Assembly: GCA_947167075.1 (NCBI GenBank)
Contig: CAMVGR010000013.1
Coordinates: forward strand, 1-53,533
From: an uncultured Bacteroidales bacterium
GTDB lineage: Bacteria; Bacteroidota; Bacteroidia; Bacteroidales; P3
Reading direction: 5' to 3'
Length of the DNA stretch: 53,533 nt
A program made the position numbers and the translations under genes. Positions 15,893-24,892 of the stretch are shown in pieces; the stretch's first letter is position 1, and each line of letters starts with the position of its first letter. Under the pieces are notes generated by a model that was not told the DNA's origin, made no database searches, and saw nothing but the letters and a program-made list of their open reading frames with translations.

Positions 15893-17719
15893 GTGATCGA
15901 CGCCAGCATCAACCCAGCAATCGACAAGATAGCCATCCGGCTTAAAACCATTCCGGAAAGTCCCGGCGTGTATCAACATCTAGATGCCGACGGCAAGGTG
16001 ATATATGTAGGCAAAGCCCGCAATCTGCAACGTCGAGTATCGAGCTATTTCACTCACTACGAGGACAAAAGTCCTAAGATTAAGATGCTCGTTCGGTCGG
16101 TACGTGACCTTCGTGTGACGGTGGTGGCGACCGAGGTGGATGCTCTCTTACTAGAAAACTCGCTCATCAAACGATACCAGCCCCGATACAATTCGATGCT
16201 GAAGGATGACAAGAGCTATCCCTATCTCTGCATTACGGACGAAGAGTACCCACGCCTGCTATATACGCGGCGGCACAATATAAAAGGGCAATACTTCGGT
16301 CCCTACCCCAACGGTCGCATACTACGCGAACTGCAGGATATTATTCGACAGCTGTTCACATACCGCACCTGCGACCACATGCAGAACAGAGCCTGCATGA
16401 AGCACCAGATCGGTCTTTGCGGTGCCCCTTGTGTGGGGAAACAAAGCAAGGAAGACTATGCCGCCACATTCGACAATATCAGGCGGATACTACGGGGGGA
16501 TTTCGGAGACATTGTGGAGGATATGAAGAAACGGATGTATCAGCTGGCCGGAGAGCTCCGTTTCGAGGAGGCTGAAAGCATCAAACACAAGATTCATCTA
16601 CTTCAAGAATACCAAAGCCGCTCCACGGTGGTGGACACCAATGTACGTGATGTGGATGTGGCTTCCATCATCAGCGATACGCAGTATGCCTACGTCAGTT
16701 TTCTACGTGTGAAGAACGGTGCCATTATATACAGCCTGAGCAGCGAGCTACGAAAGCAACTGGACGAGAGCGACGACCAGCTATTGACCACGGCCATCAC
16801 CACACTGCACGAACAGTCGCAAAGCACCGCCACCGAAGTGGTGGTGCCAATAGAGCTGCCCGAGCTACCAACCGAATATCTGCGACAGAACAATCATCCA
16901 CAGGGCGACCGACGCAAACTGCTCGAATTGGCCAATCGTAACGTGGAGAGCTACCAGAAACAATGCCGCCACCAGCGTGCACTCACATCGGGCGAAGCCG
17001 CTCCTGGTGCCCTCAAAGTGCTAGAGAAGGCACAACAGGCATTGCAGCTGCCACGGATTCCGATGGAGATAGAATGCTTCGACAATTCGCATCTGCAGGG
17101 TACGTATGCCGTGGCAGGAATGGTTCGTTTCTCTGCCGGCAAACCTAACCGAAAGGAATACCGCAAGTTCAACATCACGGGCTCTGCAGCCGGCGACGAC
17201 TACGCCTCGATGTCGCAGGTGGTGGAGCGACGCTACCGACGGCTAGTAGAGGAAGGTCAGCCGCTGCCAGACCTGCTGATTGTGGATGGAGGCGAAGGAC
17301 AGATGCACATGGCGCAGCGTGTACTACGCGATACACTGCATATCGAATTGCCGATTGCAGGACTGGCGAAGGACGACCGTCACCGCACCAACCAATTGCT
17401 TCGTTTCGACAAGGACGGCAACATAGCCGTGGTAGGATTGAAACCGACCGACGCATTGTTCCACCTGATGGAGGCTATACAGAACGAGGTGCACCGGTTT
17501 GCAATCAGTTTCCACAAGCAGAAACGCTCGCAGGGAACATTCCACACCGTGCTAACAGACATAGAAGGCATTGGTCCCAAAACAGCACAAGACCTTCTGC
17601 TACGCTATGGCAGCGTAAAGGGAATACAGGTGCAGACCCTGGCTGACCTGACGGCTGCCATTGGACCCTCGAAAGCAGAACGTGTCTTCACTGCCCTGCA
17701 CAGCAACGATCAAATTTAG
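15893..17719 (+). CDS. uvrC: UvrABC nuclease subunit C
   Basis: Nucleotide excision repair endonuclease that makes both incisions around a lesion after UvrB loading; 608 residues. A GIY-YIG domain is at about 20-100 (PGVYQHL, KVIYVGKARNLQRRV). A cysteine cluster region follows (CDHMQNRACMKHQIGLCGAPC), then a UVR motif near 205-240, an RNase H-like C-terminal nuclease (ECFDNSHLQGTYAV, LLIVDGGEGQ) and a final helix-hairpin-helix pair (IEGIGPKTAQDLL). The start is a GTG at 15893; the nearest ATG upstream (15885) is closed by a stop after three codons, so GTG is needed. It lies 12 bases after the gldH-like gene. Confidence 0.96.
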   Translation: MIDASINPAIDKIAIRLKTIPESPGVYQHLDADGKVIYVGKARNLQRRVSSYFTHYEDKSPKIKMLVRSVRDLRVTVVATEVDALLLENSLIKRYQPRYNSMLKDDKSYPYLCITDEEYPRLLYTRRHNIKGQYFGPYPNGRILRELQDIIRQLFTYRTCDHMQNRACMKHQIGLCGAPCVGKQSKEDYAATFDNIRRILRGDFGDIVEDMKKRMYQLAGELRFEEAESIKHKIHLLQEYQSRSTVVDTNVRDVDVASIISDTQYAYVSFLRVKNGAIIYSLSSELRKQLDESDDQLLTTAITTLHEQSQSTATEVVVPIELPELPTEYLRQNNHPQGDRRKLLELANRNVESYQKQCRHQRALTSGEAAPGALKVLEKAQQALQLPRIPMEIECFDNSHLQGTYAVAGMVRFSAGKPNRKEYRKFNITGSAAGDDYASMSQVVERRYRRLVEEGQPLPDLLIVDGGEGQMHMAQRVLRDTLHIELPIAGLAKDDRHRTNQLLRFDKDGNIAVVGLKPTDALFHLMEAIQNEVHRFAISFHKQKRSQGTFHTVLTDIEGIGPKTAQDLLLRYGSVKGIQVQTLADLTAAIGPSKAERVFTALHSNDQI

Positions 17720-17730
17720 ATACAACGTAA

Positions 17731-17765
17731 ATGCACCGTGACTCCAATCTGAAATCACGGTGCAT
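17731..17765. terminator. Perfect 11-bp hairpin after uvrC, built from a repeat unit
   Basis: ATGCACCGTGA (17731-17741) is an exact inverted copy of TCACGGTGCAT (17755-17765), with a 13-base loop. The right arm is the first unit of the 55-bp element. It lies 12 bases after the uvrC stop and between convergent genes. No T-run follows, so it would be a stem-loop barrier or processing stop rather than a classic rho-independent terminator. Confidence 0.45.
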
Positions 17766-17811
17766 CTACGGTGCATGTACGGTGCATGTACGGATGAAGT
17801 ACGGTGTAGGT
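17757..17811 (+). repeat. 55-bp five-unit intergenic element, copy 2
   Basis: Units ACGGTGCATCT, ACGGTGCATGT (twice), ACGGATGAAGT, ACGGTGTAGGT. It fills the gap between the convergent uvrC and polA genes and ends 4 bases from the polA stop codon. Read on the polA sense strand it begins immediately after the stop, in the same orientation as the copies behind dciA and galE. Confidence 0.9.
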
Positions 17812-17815
17812 AGGT

Positions 17816-20455
17816 CTAATGTGCGTCGAGCCAGTTGTTTGCGATGCCAATAGATACCTCTACCTCGAGTCCGTCGAGTGGCAAAGCCTGTTGCATCTGC
17901 TCTAGCACAATCTGCTTAACTTCCTCTTCTTCAGGATGGAATAGGTCGATAAGGAGTTCGTCGTGGACCTGCAGCAGCATGCGTGATGCAAGATGGCGTT
18001 GGGTGAGCTGCTGATGGATACGAATCATGGCGAGCTTAATCATGTCGGCAGAGGTGCCCTGCACGGGCATATTCACAGCGTTGCGTTCGGCAAAACCTCG
18101 AGCCGATGCGTTGCGCGAATTAATATCGGGGAGGTAGCGGCGACGACCAAGCAGGGTACGGGCATATCCATGCTGACGTGCGAAGTTCTTCGATTGCTCT
18201 ATATATTGAGCCACAGCCGGATAGTGGGCAAAGTAGTCGTCGATGAGAGTGGCGGCTTCCTTGCGGGGTATGTCAAGCTGGGCAGCGAGTCCGAATGGGG
18301 AAATACCATATACGATGCCGAAATTGACACTCTTAGCACGGCGACGCTGATCGGACGACACCTGTTCGATAGGTATGTGGAAGATACGGGCGGCAGTGGC
18401 GGCATGGATGTCGAGACGGTTGTTGAAGTCGAGGAGGAGGTTTTGGTCGTGCGAGAGAGAGGCTATGATACGCAGTTCGATCTGGGAATAGTCGGCAGCC
18501 AGAAGGCTGTGCTCGCTATCGGCAGGCACAAAGGCTCGGCGTATTTCGCGACCGCGTTGGGTACGGACGGGTATGTTCTGTAGATTAGGATTGCTGGAAG
18601 AGAGCCTTCCGGTGGCAGCCACGGTTTGATTGTAGAGGGTGTGAAGCCGTCCATCGACCGGACTGATGAGCCGTGGAAGGGGCTCGAGATAGGTGCTGAT
18701 GAGCTTGTTGAGGCTGCGGTGCTCGAGAATGAGTGGAACGACGGGATGCGTGTGGACTAATTTCTGCAGTACGTCTTCGGCAGTACTATACTGTTTGGTG
18801 GCTGTACGTGGAGGACGGTCGGTGATTTTGAGTTGCTCGAACAGTATCTGTCCCAACTGCTTCGAGGAGTTGATGTTGAATGTGCTACCGACAAGCTGGT
18901 AGATTTGCTGTTCTATTTGTCCCCTCTCCTGTTCCAGACGTTCAGAGTAATCGGACAAGGCCTTGACATCGATTCGGATACCTGCATTCTCCATGTCGAT
19001 AAGCACATCTACAAGAGGAAGCTCCACCTCGGTGTAGAGCGTGAGCAGGTCGGCATCCTTGAGCCGTGCAGCCATGAGGGGATAGAGTTGCCAAAGAGAT
19101 GCGACCTGTGAGGGGAGATCGGTGGGTTCGTAGCCGAGGAAGGAGGAGACGATGAAGTCGAGCGAATGGCGCATATCGGCATCGAGTAGATAGTGTGCAA
19201 GCTGAGCATCGAAAATACGTCCATTCACCTTAGCGCCAAGCTCGGCACAGAGGTATTTCAGTGTCTTAATATCGTAGCAGAGCTTGAGTGTGTCTGGGTT
19301 GGAAAGTATTTGAGCGAAAAGGGAATGGTCTAGCTGATCGACCGTTGTGGTCCATACCTTGTCGGCTTCGATACTGAGTGCGATGGTTGGACCTTGGAAG
19401 AGAATGGCTATATCGTGTCCTTGCAGAGACTCCAGAATGTCGGCAGTAAGCGGGCTGGTTGTCAAAGAAGGGATGTCGGCCTCCGAATGATCTACTTCAA
19501 AGAGCGAGGTTTGAGAAGCCGTCCGAGGCGAGTCGGAAGGTGTCGTCTGATTGTCTGGCGCCGATGGAGCAGCCTGTACCGTGCTAGGAATTACCCTGCG
19601 GGCAAACTGACGGAACTCCAACTCGTCGCAGAGCACACGCAGCTGCTGATAGTCGGGTTGGGAAAGAAGCAGTTGGTCCTCGTTAAAGGGGATTGGGGCA
19701 TCCAGACGGATAGTGGCCAATTGTTTGGAGAAAAGTGCATCGTCTGCATGCTCCTGCACCATACGGCGGACACGGTCGTTTTTTATCTCGTCGCTGTGTG
19801 CCACCATTTGTTCTATGGAGCCGAACTGGGAAATCAGTTTTTTAGCAGTCTTCTCTCCTACTCCTCTTATGCCCGGAATGTTATCGACGGCATCACCCCA
19901 AAGGCCCAATAGGTCGATTACTTGGCTGGGAGAGGACACCTCGAACTTCTCGAGTACTTCGTTCACTCCCATCAGGCTGTCTGGCTTACCTGCACGACCG
20001 AAACGATAGATATTGACAACGGGAGTGACCAGCTGGGCAAAGTCTTTATCAGGAGTGGCCATCACCACGTGGTCGAACCCGGCAATCTCAGCTTCATGAG
20101 AGAGAGTACCGATTACATCGTCGGCCTCATAGCCTTCGCATGTGATTACAGGTATTCGAAAAGCATCGATAATCTTGCGCACCCAGGGCAGCCCAATCTG
20201 GATTTCCTCTGGCATAGCCTCGCGGTTAGCCTTGTATTCGGGGAAGAGTTGATGCCGGAATGTGGGTTTTTGTAGGTCGAATGCTATTGCAATATGGGTG
20301 GGCTTCTGCGATTGGAGTAGGTCGAATAGTGTGGTGGCAAAGCCAAGCACACACGAGGTGTTCATCCCTTTGGAATTGACACGCGGATTGTGGTTGAGTG
20401 CAAAATAGGAACGGTATACAACCGCCATCCCGTCGATAAGGAGAAGTTTCTTCAT
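17816..20455 (-). CDS. polA: DNA polymerase I, proofreading domain apparently inactive
   Basis: DNA polymerase I for gap filling and RNA primer removal, 879 residues. The 5' nuclease is at about 1-290 (LLIDGMAVVYRSYFA, GYEADDVIGTL, GIRGVGEKTAKKL). Residues about 330-480 have the fold position of the 3'-5' exonuclease, but the first motif DxE is absent: the strand reads DIAILFQGPTIALSIEAD. The polymerase domain has motif A (LLAADYSQIELRIIA), motif B (RRRAKSVNFGIVYGISPFG) and motif C (LLQVHDELLIDLF) intact. Loss of proofreading residues resembles Taq-type and some Gram-positive enzymes. Its ATG overlaps the pdxA stop by four bases. Confidence 0.95.
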   Translation of the reverse strand: MKKLLLIDGMAVVYRSYFALNHNPRVNSKGMNTSCVLGFATTLFDLLQSQKPTHIAIAFDLQKPTFRHQLFPEYKANREAMPEEIQIGLPWVRKIIDAFRIPVITCEGYEADDVIGTLSHEAEIAGFDHVVMATPDKDFAQLVTPVVNIYRFGRAGKPDSLMGVNEVLEKFEVSSPSQVIDLLGLWGDAVDNIPGIRGVGEKTAKKLISQFGSIEQMVAHSDEIKNDRVRRMVQEHADDALFSKQLATIRLDAPIPFNEDQLLLSQPDYQQLRVLCDELEFRQFARRVIPSTVQAAPSAPDNQTTPSDSPRTASQTSLFEVDHSEADIPSLTTSPLTADILESLQGHDIAILFQGPTIALSIEADKVWTTTVDQLDHSLFAQILSNPDTLKLCYDIKTLKYLCAELGAKVNGRIFDAQLAHYLLDADMRHSLDFIVSSFLGYEPTDLPSQVASLWQLYPLMAARLKDADLLTLYTEVELPLVDVLIDMENAGIRIDVKALSDYSERLEQERGQIEQQIYQLVGSTFNINSSKQLGQILFEQLKITDRPPRTATKQYSTAEDVLQKLVHTHPVVPLILEHRSLNKLISTYLEPLPRLISPVDGRLHTLYNQTVAATGRLSSSNPNLQNIPVRTQRGREIRRAFVPADSEHSLLAADYSQIELRIIASLSHDQNLLLDFNNRLDIHAATAARIFHIPIEQVSSDQRRRAKSVNFGIVYGISPFGLAAQLDIPRKEAATLIDDYFAHYPAVAQYIEQSKNFARQHGYARTLLGRRRYLPDINSRNASARGFAERNAVNMPVQGTSADMIKLAMIRIHQQLTQRHLASRMLLQVHDELLIDLFHPEEEEVKQIVLEQMQQALPLDGLEVEVSIGIANNWLDAH

Positions 20456-21492
20456 CGGAGGGGGTCAGCATTCAGTTCGTCATATTCCTGACGGTTACGC
20501 AAGACATTGCATGCCAAATAGACTGCTGCCCTAAACGACTGCTCGCTGGCTTTGTCCTTGCCAGCTATATCATAGCCAGTGCCATGTGCGGGCGAGGTGC
20601 GGACATAAGGCAGTCCAGCAGTATAGTTCACGCCCTCGGTGAATGACATCAGCTTGAAGGGGATAAGACCCTGGTCGTGATAGAGGGCCAACACACCGTC
20701 AAACTTGTTGAACTCCGAGCTACCAAAGAAGCCATCGCTTGGGAATGGGCCGTAGGCCAATACACCTTGGCTCTGAACTTCGTCGATGACAGGGCGCACC
20801 ATTGTCTTGTCGAAGTCGCCAATTACTCCGTCGTCGCCGGCATGTGGATCGAGGGCAAGTATAGCTATTTTGGGACGAGTGATGCCGAAATCGCGTTTGA
20901 GACTGTTGTTCAACAGAATCATCTTCTCATACAATAGCTCATGTGTCAGAGCTTTTGGCACATCTTTTAGGGCCACATGGTTGGTTGCTATGCCGATACG
21001 TATACGGTCGCACACCATCAACATGAGGCTAGAAGAGCCAAACTGATGCGACAGATATTCTGTGTGGCCAGGAAAATCGAAGTCTTTAGCCTGGATATTT
21101 CGCTTATTGATAGGTGCCGTCACTAGGACATCAACCTTGCCTGCCTTAAGGTCGGCACATGCTCTGCTGAGGCTTTCGCGGGACATTTTGCCTGCCACGT
21201 CGGTGCTTTTACCCAAGTCTATCTTGATTTCTTCATTAGTCAGGTTGATAAAGTTGAACTTCTTGTCTTGTGCCTGACTAGCATCAGGTATCGATACAAA
21301 GGTCATCTCCTGTGGCATCGACCCGAGTAGTTTCTTATGATAAGAGGCCACTTTGGTGGAGCCATAAACGATTGGCGTGCATAAGTCGAACATTCTAGAG
21401 TCGCCAAAGGTCTTTAATATTACTTCATAGCCTACCCCATTGATGTCGCCATGGGTGATAGCCACTTTTATTTTCTTGTTTTCGTCGTTCAT
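20452..21492 (-). CDS. pdxA: 4-hydroxythreonine-4-phosphate dehydrogenase
   Basis: Enzyme of the DXP-dependent pyridoxal phosphate pathway: NAD-dependent oxidation and decarboxylation of 4-phosphohydroxythreonine before PdxJ. 346 residues. The N-terminal ITHGDINGVGYEVILK, the metal-ligand region PGHTEYLSHQFG and ALYHDQGLIPFKLM, plus TSPAHGTGYDIAGK, are the family blocks. The stop overlaps the polA start, and pepA lies 16 bases upstream. The enzyme depends on DXP made by dxs, which is elsewhere in this window (38381-36501). Confidence 0.94.
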   Translation of the reverse strand: MNDENKKIKVAITHGDINGVGYEVILKTFGDSRMFDLCTPIVYGSTKVASYHKKLLGSMPQEMTFVSIPDASQAQDKKFNFINLTNEEIKIDLGKSTDVAGKMSRESLSRACADLKAGKVDVLVTAPINKRNIQAKDFDFPGHTEYLSHQFGSSSLMLMVCDRIRIGIATNHVALKDVPKALTHELLYEKMILLNNSLKRDFGITRPKIAILALDPHAGDDGVIGDFDKTMVRPVIDEVQSQGVLAYGPFPSDGFFGSSEFNKFDGVLALYHDQGLIPFKLMSFTEGVNYTAGLPYVRTSPAHGTGYDIAGKDKASEQSFRAAVYLACNVLRNRQEYDELNADPLR

Positions 21493-21508
21493 AATGAATA
21501 TATGTGGG

Positions 21509-22957
21509 TTATTGTTTTACCATATCTTGCATTTGCAGGAAGCCATACAGAAGACGTATTCCATAGCCAGAAGCACCAAAACGATAATAGTGTTGAGGCT
21601 TTGAGAAGTATGCCACACCTGCTATGTCGAGGTGAATATATGGGACACCAGCAGCAAAATGAGCCAGGAATTTGCCTGCAGTAATCGTACCAGCCTGTGG
21701 TGTGGTGCCACAGTTTCTAATGTCGGCCACCTCGCTCTTTATCAACTCATCGTACTCGTCCCACATCGGGAACTCGACGAGGCGCTCATATACCTGACGA
21801 CCAACAAGTGAAAGCATTGTAAGATCGTTGTCGGCTCCTACCTGCATGGCGGCGATGCCAAATGTGGAGATAGCTCTCACGGCTGCACCTGTCAGAGTGG
21901 CGGCATCTATGATCAGTCGGGGATGATAGTTCTTTGCTGCATAGGCAATGGCATCGGCCAATATCAAGCGGCCTTCTGCATCGGTGTTGACAACCTCCAC
22001 TGTGGTGCCATCATACATTGTCAGTATATCATCTGCAGCATAGGCATTGAAACCTGGGCGATTGTCTGTCATCGGGAGAAGAGCTACTACATGGACAGGC
22101 AGGTGGTTGTCGGCTGCCGCAAAGAGCACGCTTGCCATGGTAGCGGCACCAGCCATGTCGCTTTTCATCTCCTGCATATAGTCGTCTGGCTTGATATTCA
22201 AGCCGCCTGTGTCGTACATGATACCTTTACCAACCAAGCATATCGGCTTGTCCGAAGTCCCTTTTGGTTTGTATTCCAGCACTACAAATCGTGGTTCGTC
22301 GACCGATCCGCGGTTGACTGCCAGAAGGCCACCCATACGCAGGCTCTCCACTTGGCGACGGTCCATCACTGTGCAAGTGACATCCTGAAGGTCGGCTGCA
22401 ATGCTTTGCAACTCGTCGGCAAAGCGTTCTGCATTCAGGTCTTGCACCGGAAGGTTTACCCATTCACGGCACCAATAGATTCTGTTCCACAGTGTTTGAG
22501 CTTGTGACAGCTCTTCTGGTTTTAGATAGAGTGCGTCCAAAGTGAGTTGCTCCAGGTGGTATCGGTCTTTAGAGCAGTAGCGATCGAAACTGTAGTCGCC
22601 CAGTGTCAATCCCTCTGCCACTGCTATCACTTCTTCTGGCAACACGCCTTCTCCGCTCACCGCCAGCTGTGTGCAGCGGTCTGTTTCCATCATTTTCAGC
22701 AATTCTGCCGCTTTGCGACGAAGCACTTCCTGTGTAGACTCGCTGGCTCGCTCGCTGTCGAACGAAAGGAGGTATAGTTTATAAGGCAAACGATCGAAGG
22801 AGAGCAACACATCGCGGTTTTCGGCACGACGAGCCCTGACCAGTTCCAATTCCCTCTTGCCGAGCGGCAGCGAACGTTCGCCGGCTTCGTCGCCGTAGAG
22901 GTACAGCAGATTGCCTTCGTATCGTTTGGCATCGATGGATTCGAGATTATATATCAT
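21509..22957 (-). CDS. pepA: Leucyl aminopeptidase (M17 family)
   Basis: Cytosolic metallo-aminopeptidase of family M17, 482 residues. The C-terminal catalytic half has GKGIMYDTGGLNIKP (metal and catalytic Lys/Asp), MKSDMAGAATMA, and NTDAEGRLILADA with the metal-binding Asp and Glu. The N-terminal half is the variable hexamer-forming domain. It removes N-terminal residues during protein turnover. The ABC transporter gene ends 27 bases upstream, so the ABC, pepA, pdxA and polA genes are likely one transcript. Confidence 0.93.
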   Translation of the reverse strand: MIYNLESIDAKRYEGNLLYLYGDEAGERSLPLGKRELELVRARRAENRDVLLSFDRLPYKLYLLSFDSERASESTQEVLRRKAAELLKMMETDRCTQLAVSGEGVLPEEVIAVAEGLTLGDYSFDRYCSKDRYHLEQLTLDALYLKPEELSQAQTLWNRIYWCREWVNLPVQDLNAERFADELQSIAADLQDVTCTVMDRRQVESLRMGGLLAVNRGSVDEPRFVVLEYKPKGTSDKPICLVGKGIMYDTGGLNIKPDDYMQEMKSDMAGAATMASVLFAAADNHLPVHVVALLPMTDNRPGFNAYAADDILTMYDGTTVEVVNTDAEGRLILADAIAYAAKNYHPRLIIDAATLTGAAVRAISTFGIAAMQVGADNDLTMLSLVGRQVYERLVEFPMWDEYDELIKSEVADIRNCGTTPQAGTITAGKFLAHFAAGVPYIHLDIAGVAYFSKPQHYYRFGASGYGIRLLYGFLQMQDMVKQ

Positions 22958-22984
22958 AGTCTGTATGTTGTTTTATGTTTGTTA

Positions 22985-24607
22985 CTATGCGTGTGTTATC
23001 AAGATGATGATCTTGTCTTTCTTTAGCTTTTCTATGGTCTCCTGTATTTGCTTGCGACCCCGCTCGTCGATCCATGCCATGGGCTCGTCGAGCAACAATA
23101 TGGGAGCATTGCTTTGCAGGGCACGTGCCAGTGCAATGCGTTGCCACTGACCCATGCTGGGTTCCTCTCCTCCGTCGAACATGCGTCCCAACTGCGTCGC
23201 GTAGCCTTTGCCCAGCTTGTTGGCCACTTGGTCGGCACCAGACAGTCGGGCTGCTGTCTCCACATCGGCTTCCCAATGGTCTATATCGCCCATGGATATA
23301 TTTTCGCCCAACGTGCAGTTGAAGCGAACAAAGTCTTGGAAGAGGACTCCCATCCGCGAGCGTAGTTCGGCAGGATCGAAACGCCGGATGTCGGTGCCAT
23401 CTATCAGTATCTGGCCTTCTTGGGGGTCGTAGAAACGGAGCAGCAGCTTCACGAGGGTGGACTTGCCGTAGCCATTCTCGCCGTCGATACGTGTCACCTC
23501 CCCCACCCTTGCTTTCAAGCTATAGTGGTCGAGCACTTTGCGTTCTGTGTTCGGATAGACGAAAGTGACGTCTCTGAACTCAATCTCTGTCGCCCGCTCG
23601 GGCATTGGGTCAGGAGTGGAGGGCGTTTCGATGGTGGGTTGTAGGTTGAGAAACTCGAACAGGTTGTTGATGAACAGGCGTGCATCGTAGAGACCAGCCA
23701 CACTGGTGGTAAGGGTGTTAAGGTAGGTCTGCCCACGACGAAAAGCCTCGAAAAGCATCACAAACGTACCTACTGTCAAGGCTCCGGCCAGTGTCTTATC
23801 GGCCAATAGCCACACAGCCAGTCCCATGGCAATGGCTTCTACAACAGCGGAGGCCACATCGTACATACCCATTCTACGCGAGATACGCAACAAGGCTTTG
23901 GCCAGCTGTGCACGAGCCTGCACGTAGCGCCCACGTAGCGTTTCGACCAGCCTGTAGGTGCGCACCTCCTGTGCCCCTTCGCGCGAGGTGAGCAGGTAGG
24001 AGTAGTAGGCTGTGCGGCGATATAGTTGAGTATTGTTGCGGCGGAAGTCGTACACTCCCTTTGCCTTGCGAAGTCTTACCACAAAGCTAGGCACCACGGC
24101 CAGCACCATCACCACCACCACCTCCCATCTGGCGGTGGCAAGCATGACTATCACCACGGCGGCAGAGAGCAGCGATCCGGCCACGGCCAGCATTTGGTTG
24201 ACCACCGTAAGGGGGCGTGTGCCCGCCTCCTGTCCGGCACGATGCAGGGTGTCGTGGTAGGATGCAGAGTCGTAGTATCCCATATCGAGACGGGCTGCCT
24301 GATGCTGCAGCAAATCGCCCATGTGGTCGATCAGCCGTTGGCCAAGCACGTCGCTCACCACCCGTTCGGTGGCCGATGCCACACGGTTGAGGAGCATGAC
24401 GAGCACCATAGCCAGCAGCCACGGCATGTAGGGAGCACCTGCGGCATCCGATGTGAAAGCCATACTCACTGCATCGACAAGCCCCTGCAGAAGACGCAGG
24501 CCGACAAGGGGCAACACACTCTCTACCACCACACACAGCACCTTAATCCAGAACGATTTGGGATCGCACCGGTGCACCATTGCCAACGTATACCACAACT
24601 GCTTCAC
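22985..24607 (-). CDS. ABC exporter (fused permease-ATPase), short C-terminus
   Basis: A 540-residue half-transporter: a six-helix membrane domain (about 1-330) then an ATP-binding domain. Walker A is GENGYGKST, Walker B is ILLLDEP, and the H-loop histidine is in ILITHA. The signature is degenerate, SMGQWQRIALARA instead of LSGGQ; a GQWQ form is common in peptide and lantibiotic exporters. The D-loop reads AWID rather than SALD. The protein stops one residue after the H-loop histidine, whereas relatives normally run on for about 30 residues. It is probably an exporter; the substrate is unknown. No peptide precursor or processing gene is nearby. Confidence 0.88.
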   Translation of the reverse strand: MKQLWYTLAMVHRCDPKSFWIKVLCVVVESVLPLVGLRLLQGLVDAVSMAFTSDAAGAPYMPWLLAMVLVMLLNRVASATERVVSDVLGQRLIDHMGDLLQHQAARLDMGYYDSASYHDTLHRAGQEAGTRPLTVVNQMLAVAGSLLSAAVVIVMLATARWEVVVVMVLAVVPSFVVRLRKAKGVYDFRRNNTQLYRRTAYYSYLLTSREGAQEVRTYRLVETLRGRYVQARAQLAKALLRISRRMGMYDVASAVVEAIAMGLAVWLLADKTLAGALTVGTFVMLFEAFRRGQTYLNTLTTSVAGLYDARLFINNLFEFLNLQPTIETPSTPDPMPERATEIEFRDVTFVYPNTERKVLDHYSLKARVGEVTRIDGENGYGKSTLVKLLLRFYDPQEGQILIDGTDIRRFDPAELRSRMGVLFQDFVRFNCTLGENISMGDIDHWEADVETAARLSGADQVANKLGKGYATQLGRMFDGGEEPSMGQWQRIALARALQSNAPILLLDEPMAWIDERGRKQIQETIEKLKKDKIIILITHA

Positions 24608-24892
24608 CTACAGGATATTCTATCTGTTTACAAACTACTGTTGCTATATTATATTTCTAAAATAAATATATAACGACGAATCAGCATGGATATTGTCCAA
24701 CATGACAAAACATTTTTTCAACCGCACCAATGGCAATGTGGTACTGCGTCAGCATCAATCTTCGACAAGATGAACAGGAAGGCGCGATGTAAATGTGCCG
24801 TCCGAAGACCGTCGAATCACGGTTCATCTACGGTGCATGTACGGTGCATGTACGGATGAAGTACGGTTGTGGTACGTAGTAGAGTCTGACAA
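24608..24892. other. Intergenic region between two minus-strand operons
   Basis: The 285 bases between dciA and the ABC exporter gene hold the third 55-bp element near the dciA side and an AT-rich stretch at 24630-24680 that should contain the exporter promoter. I found no exact TAnnTTTG box there; the nearest is TAGTTTG with one base missing. No RNA gene is visible. Confidence 0.5.
24819..24873 (+). repeat. 55-bp five-unit intergenic element, copy 3
   Basis: Units ACGGTTCATCT, ACGGTGCATGT (twice), ACGGATGAAGT, ACGGTTGTGGT, followed by ACGTA. It ends 19 bases from the dciA stop codon and has the same orientation toward dciA as copy 2 has toward polA. Confidence 0.9.
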
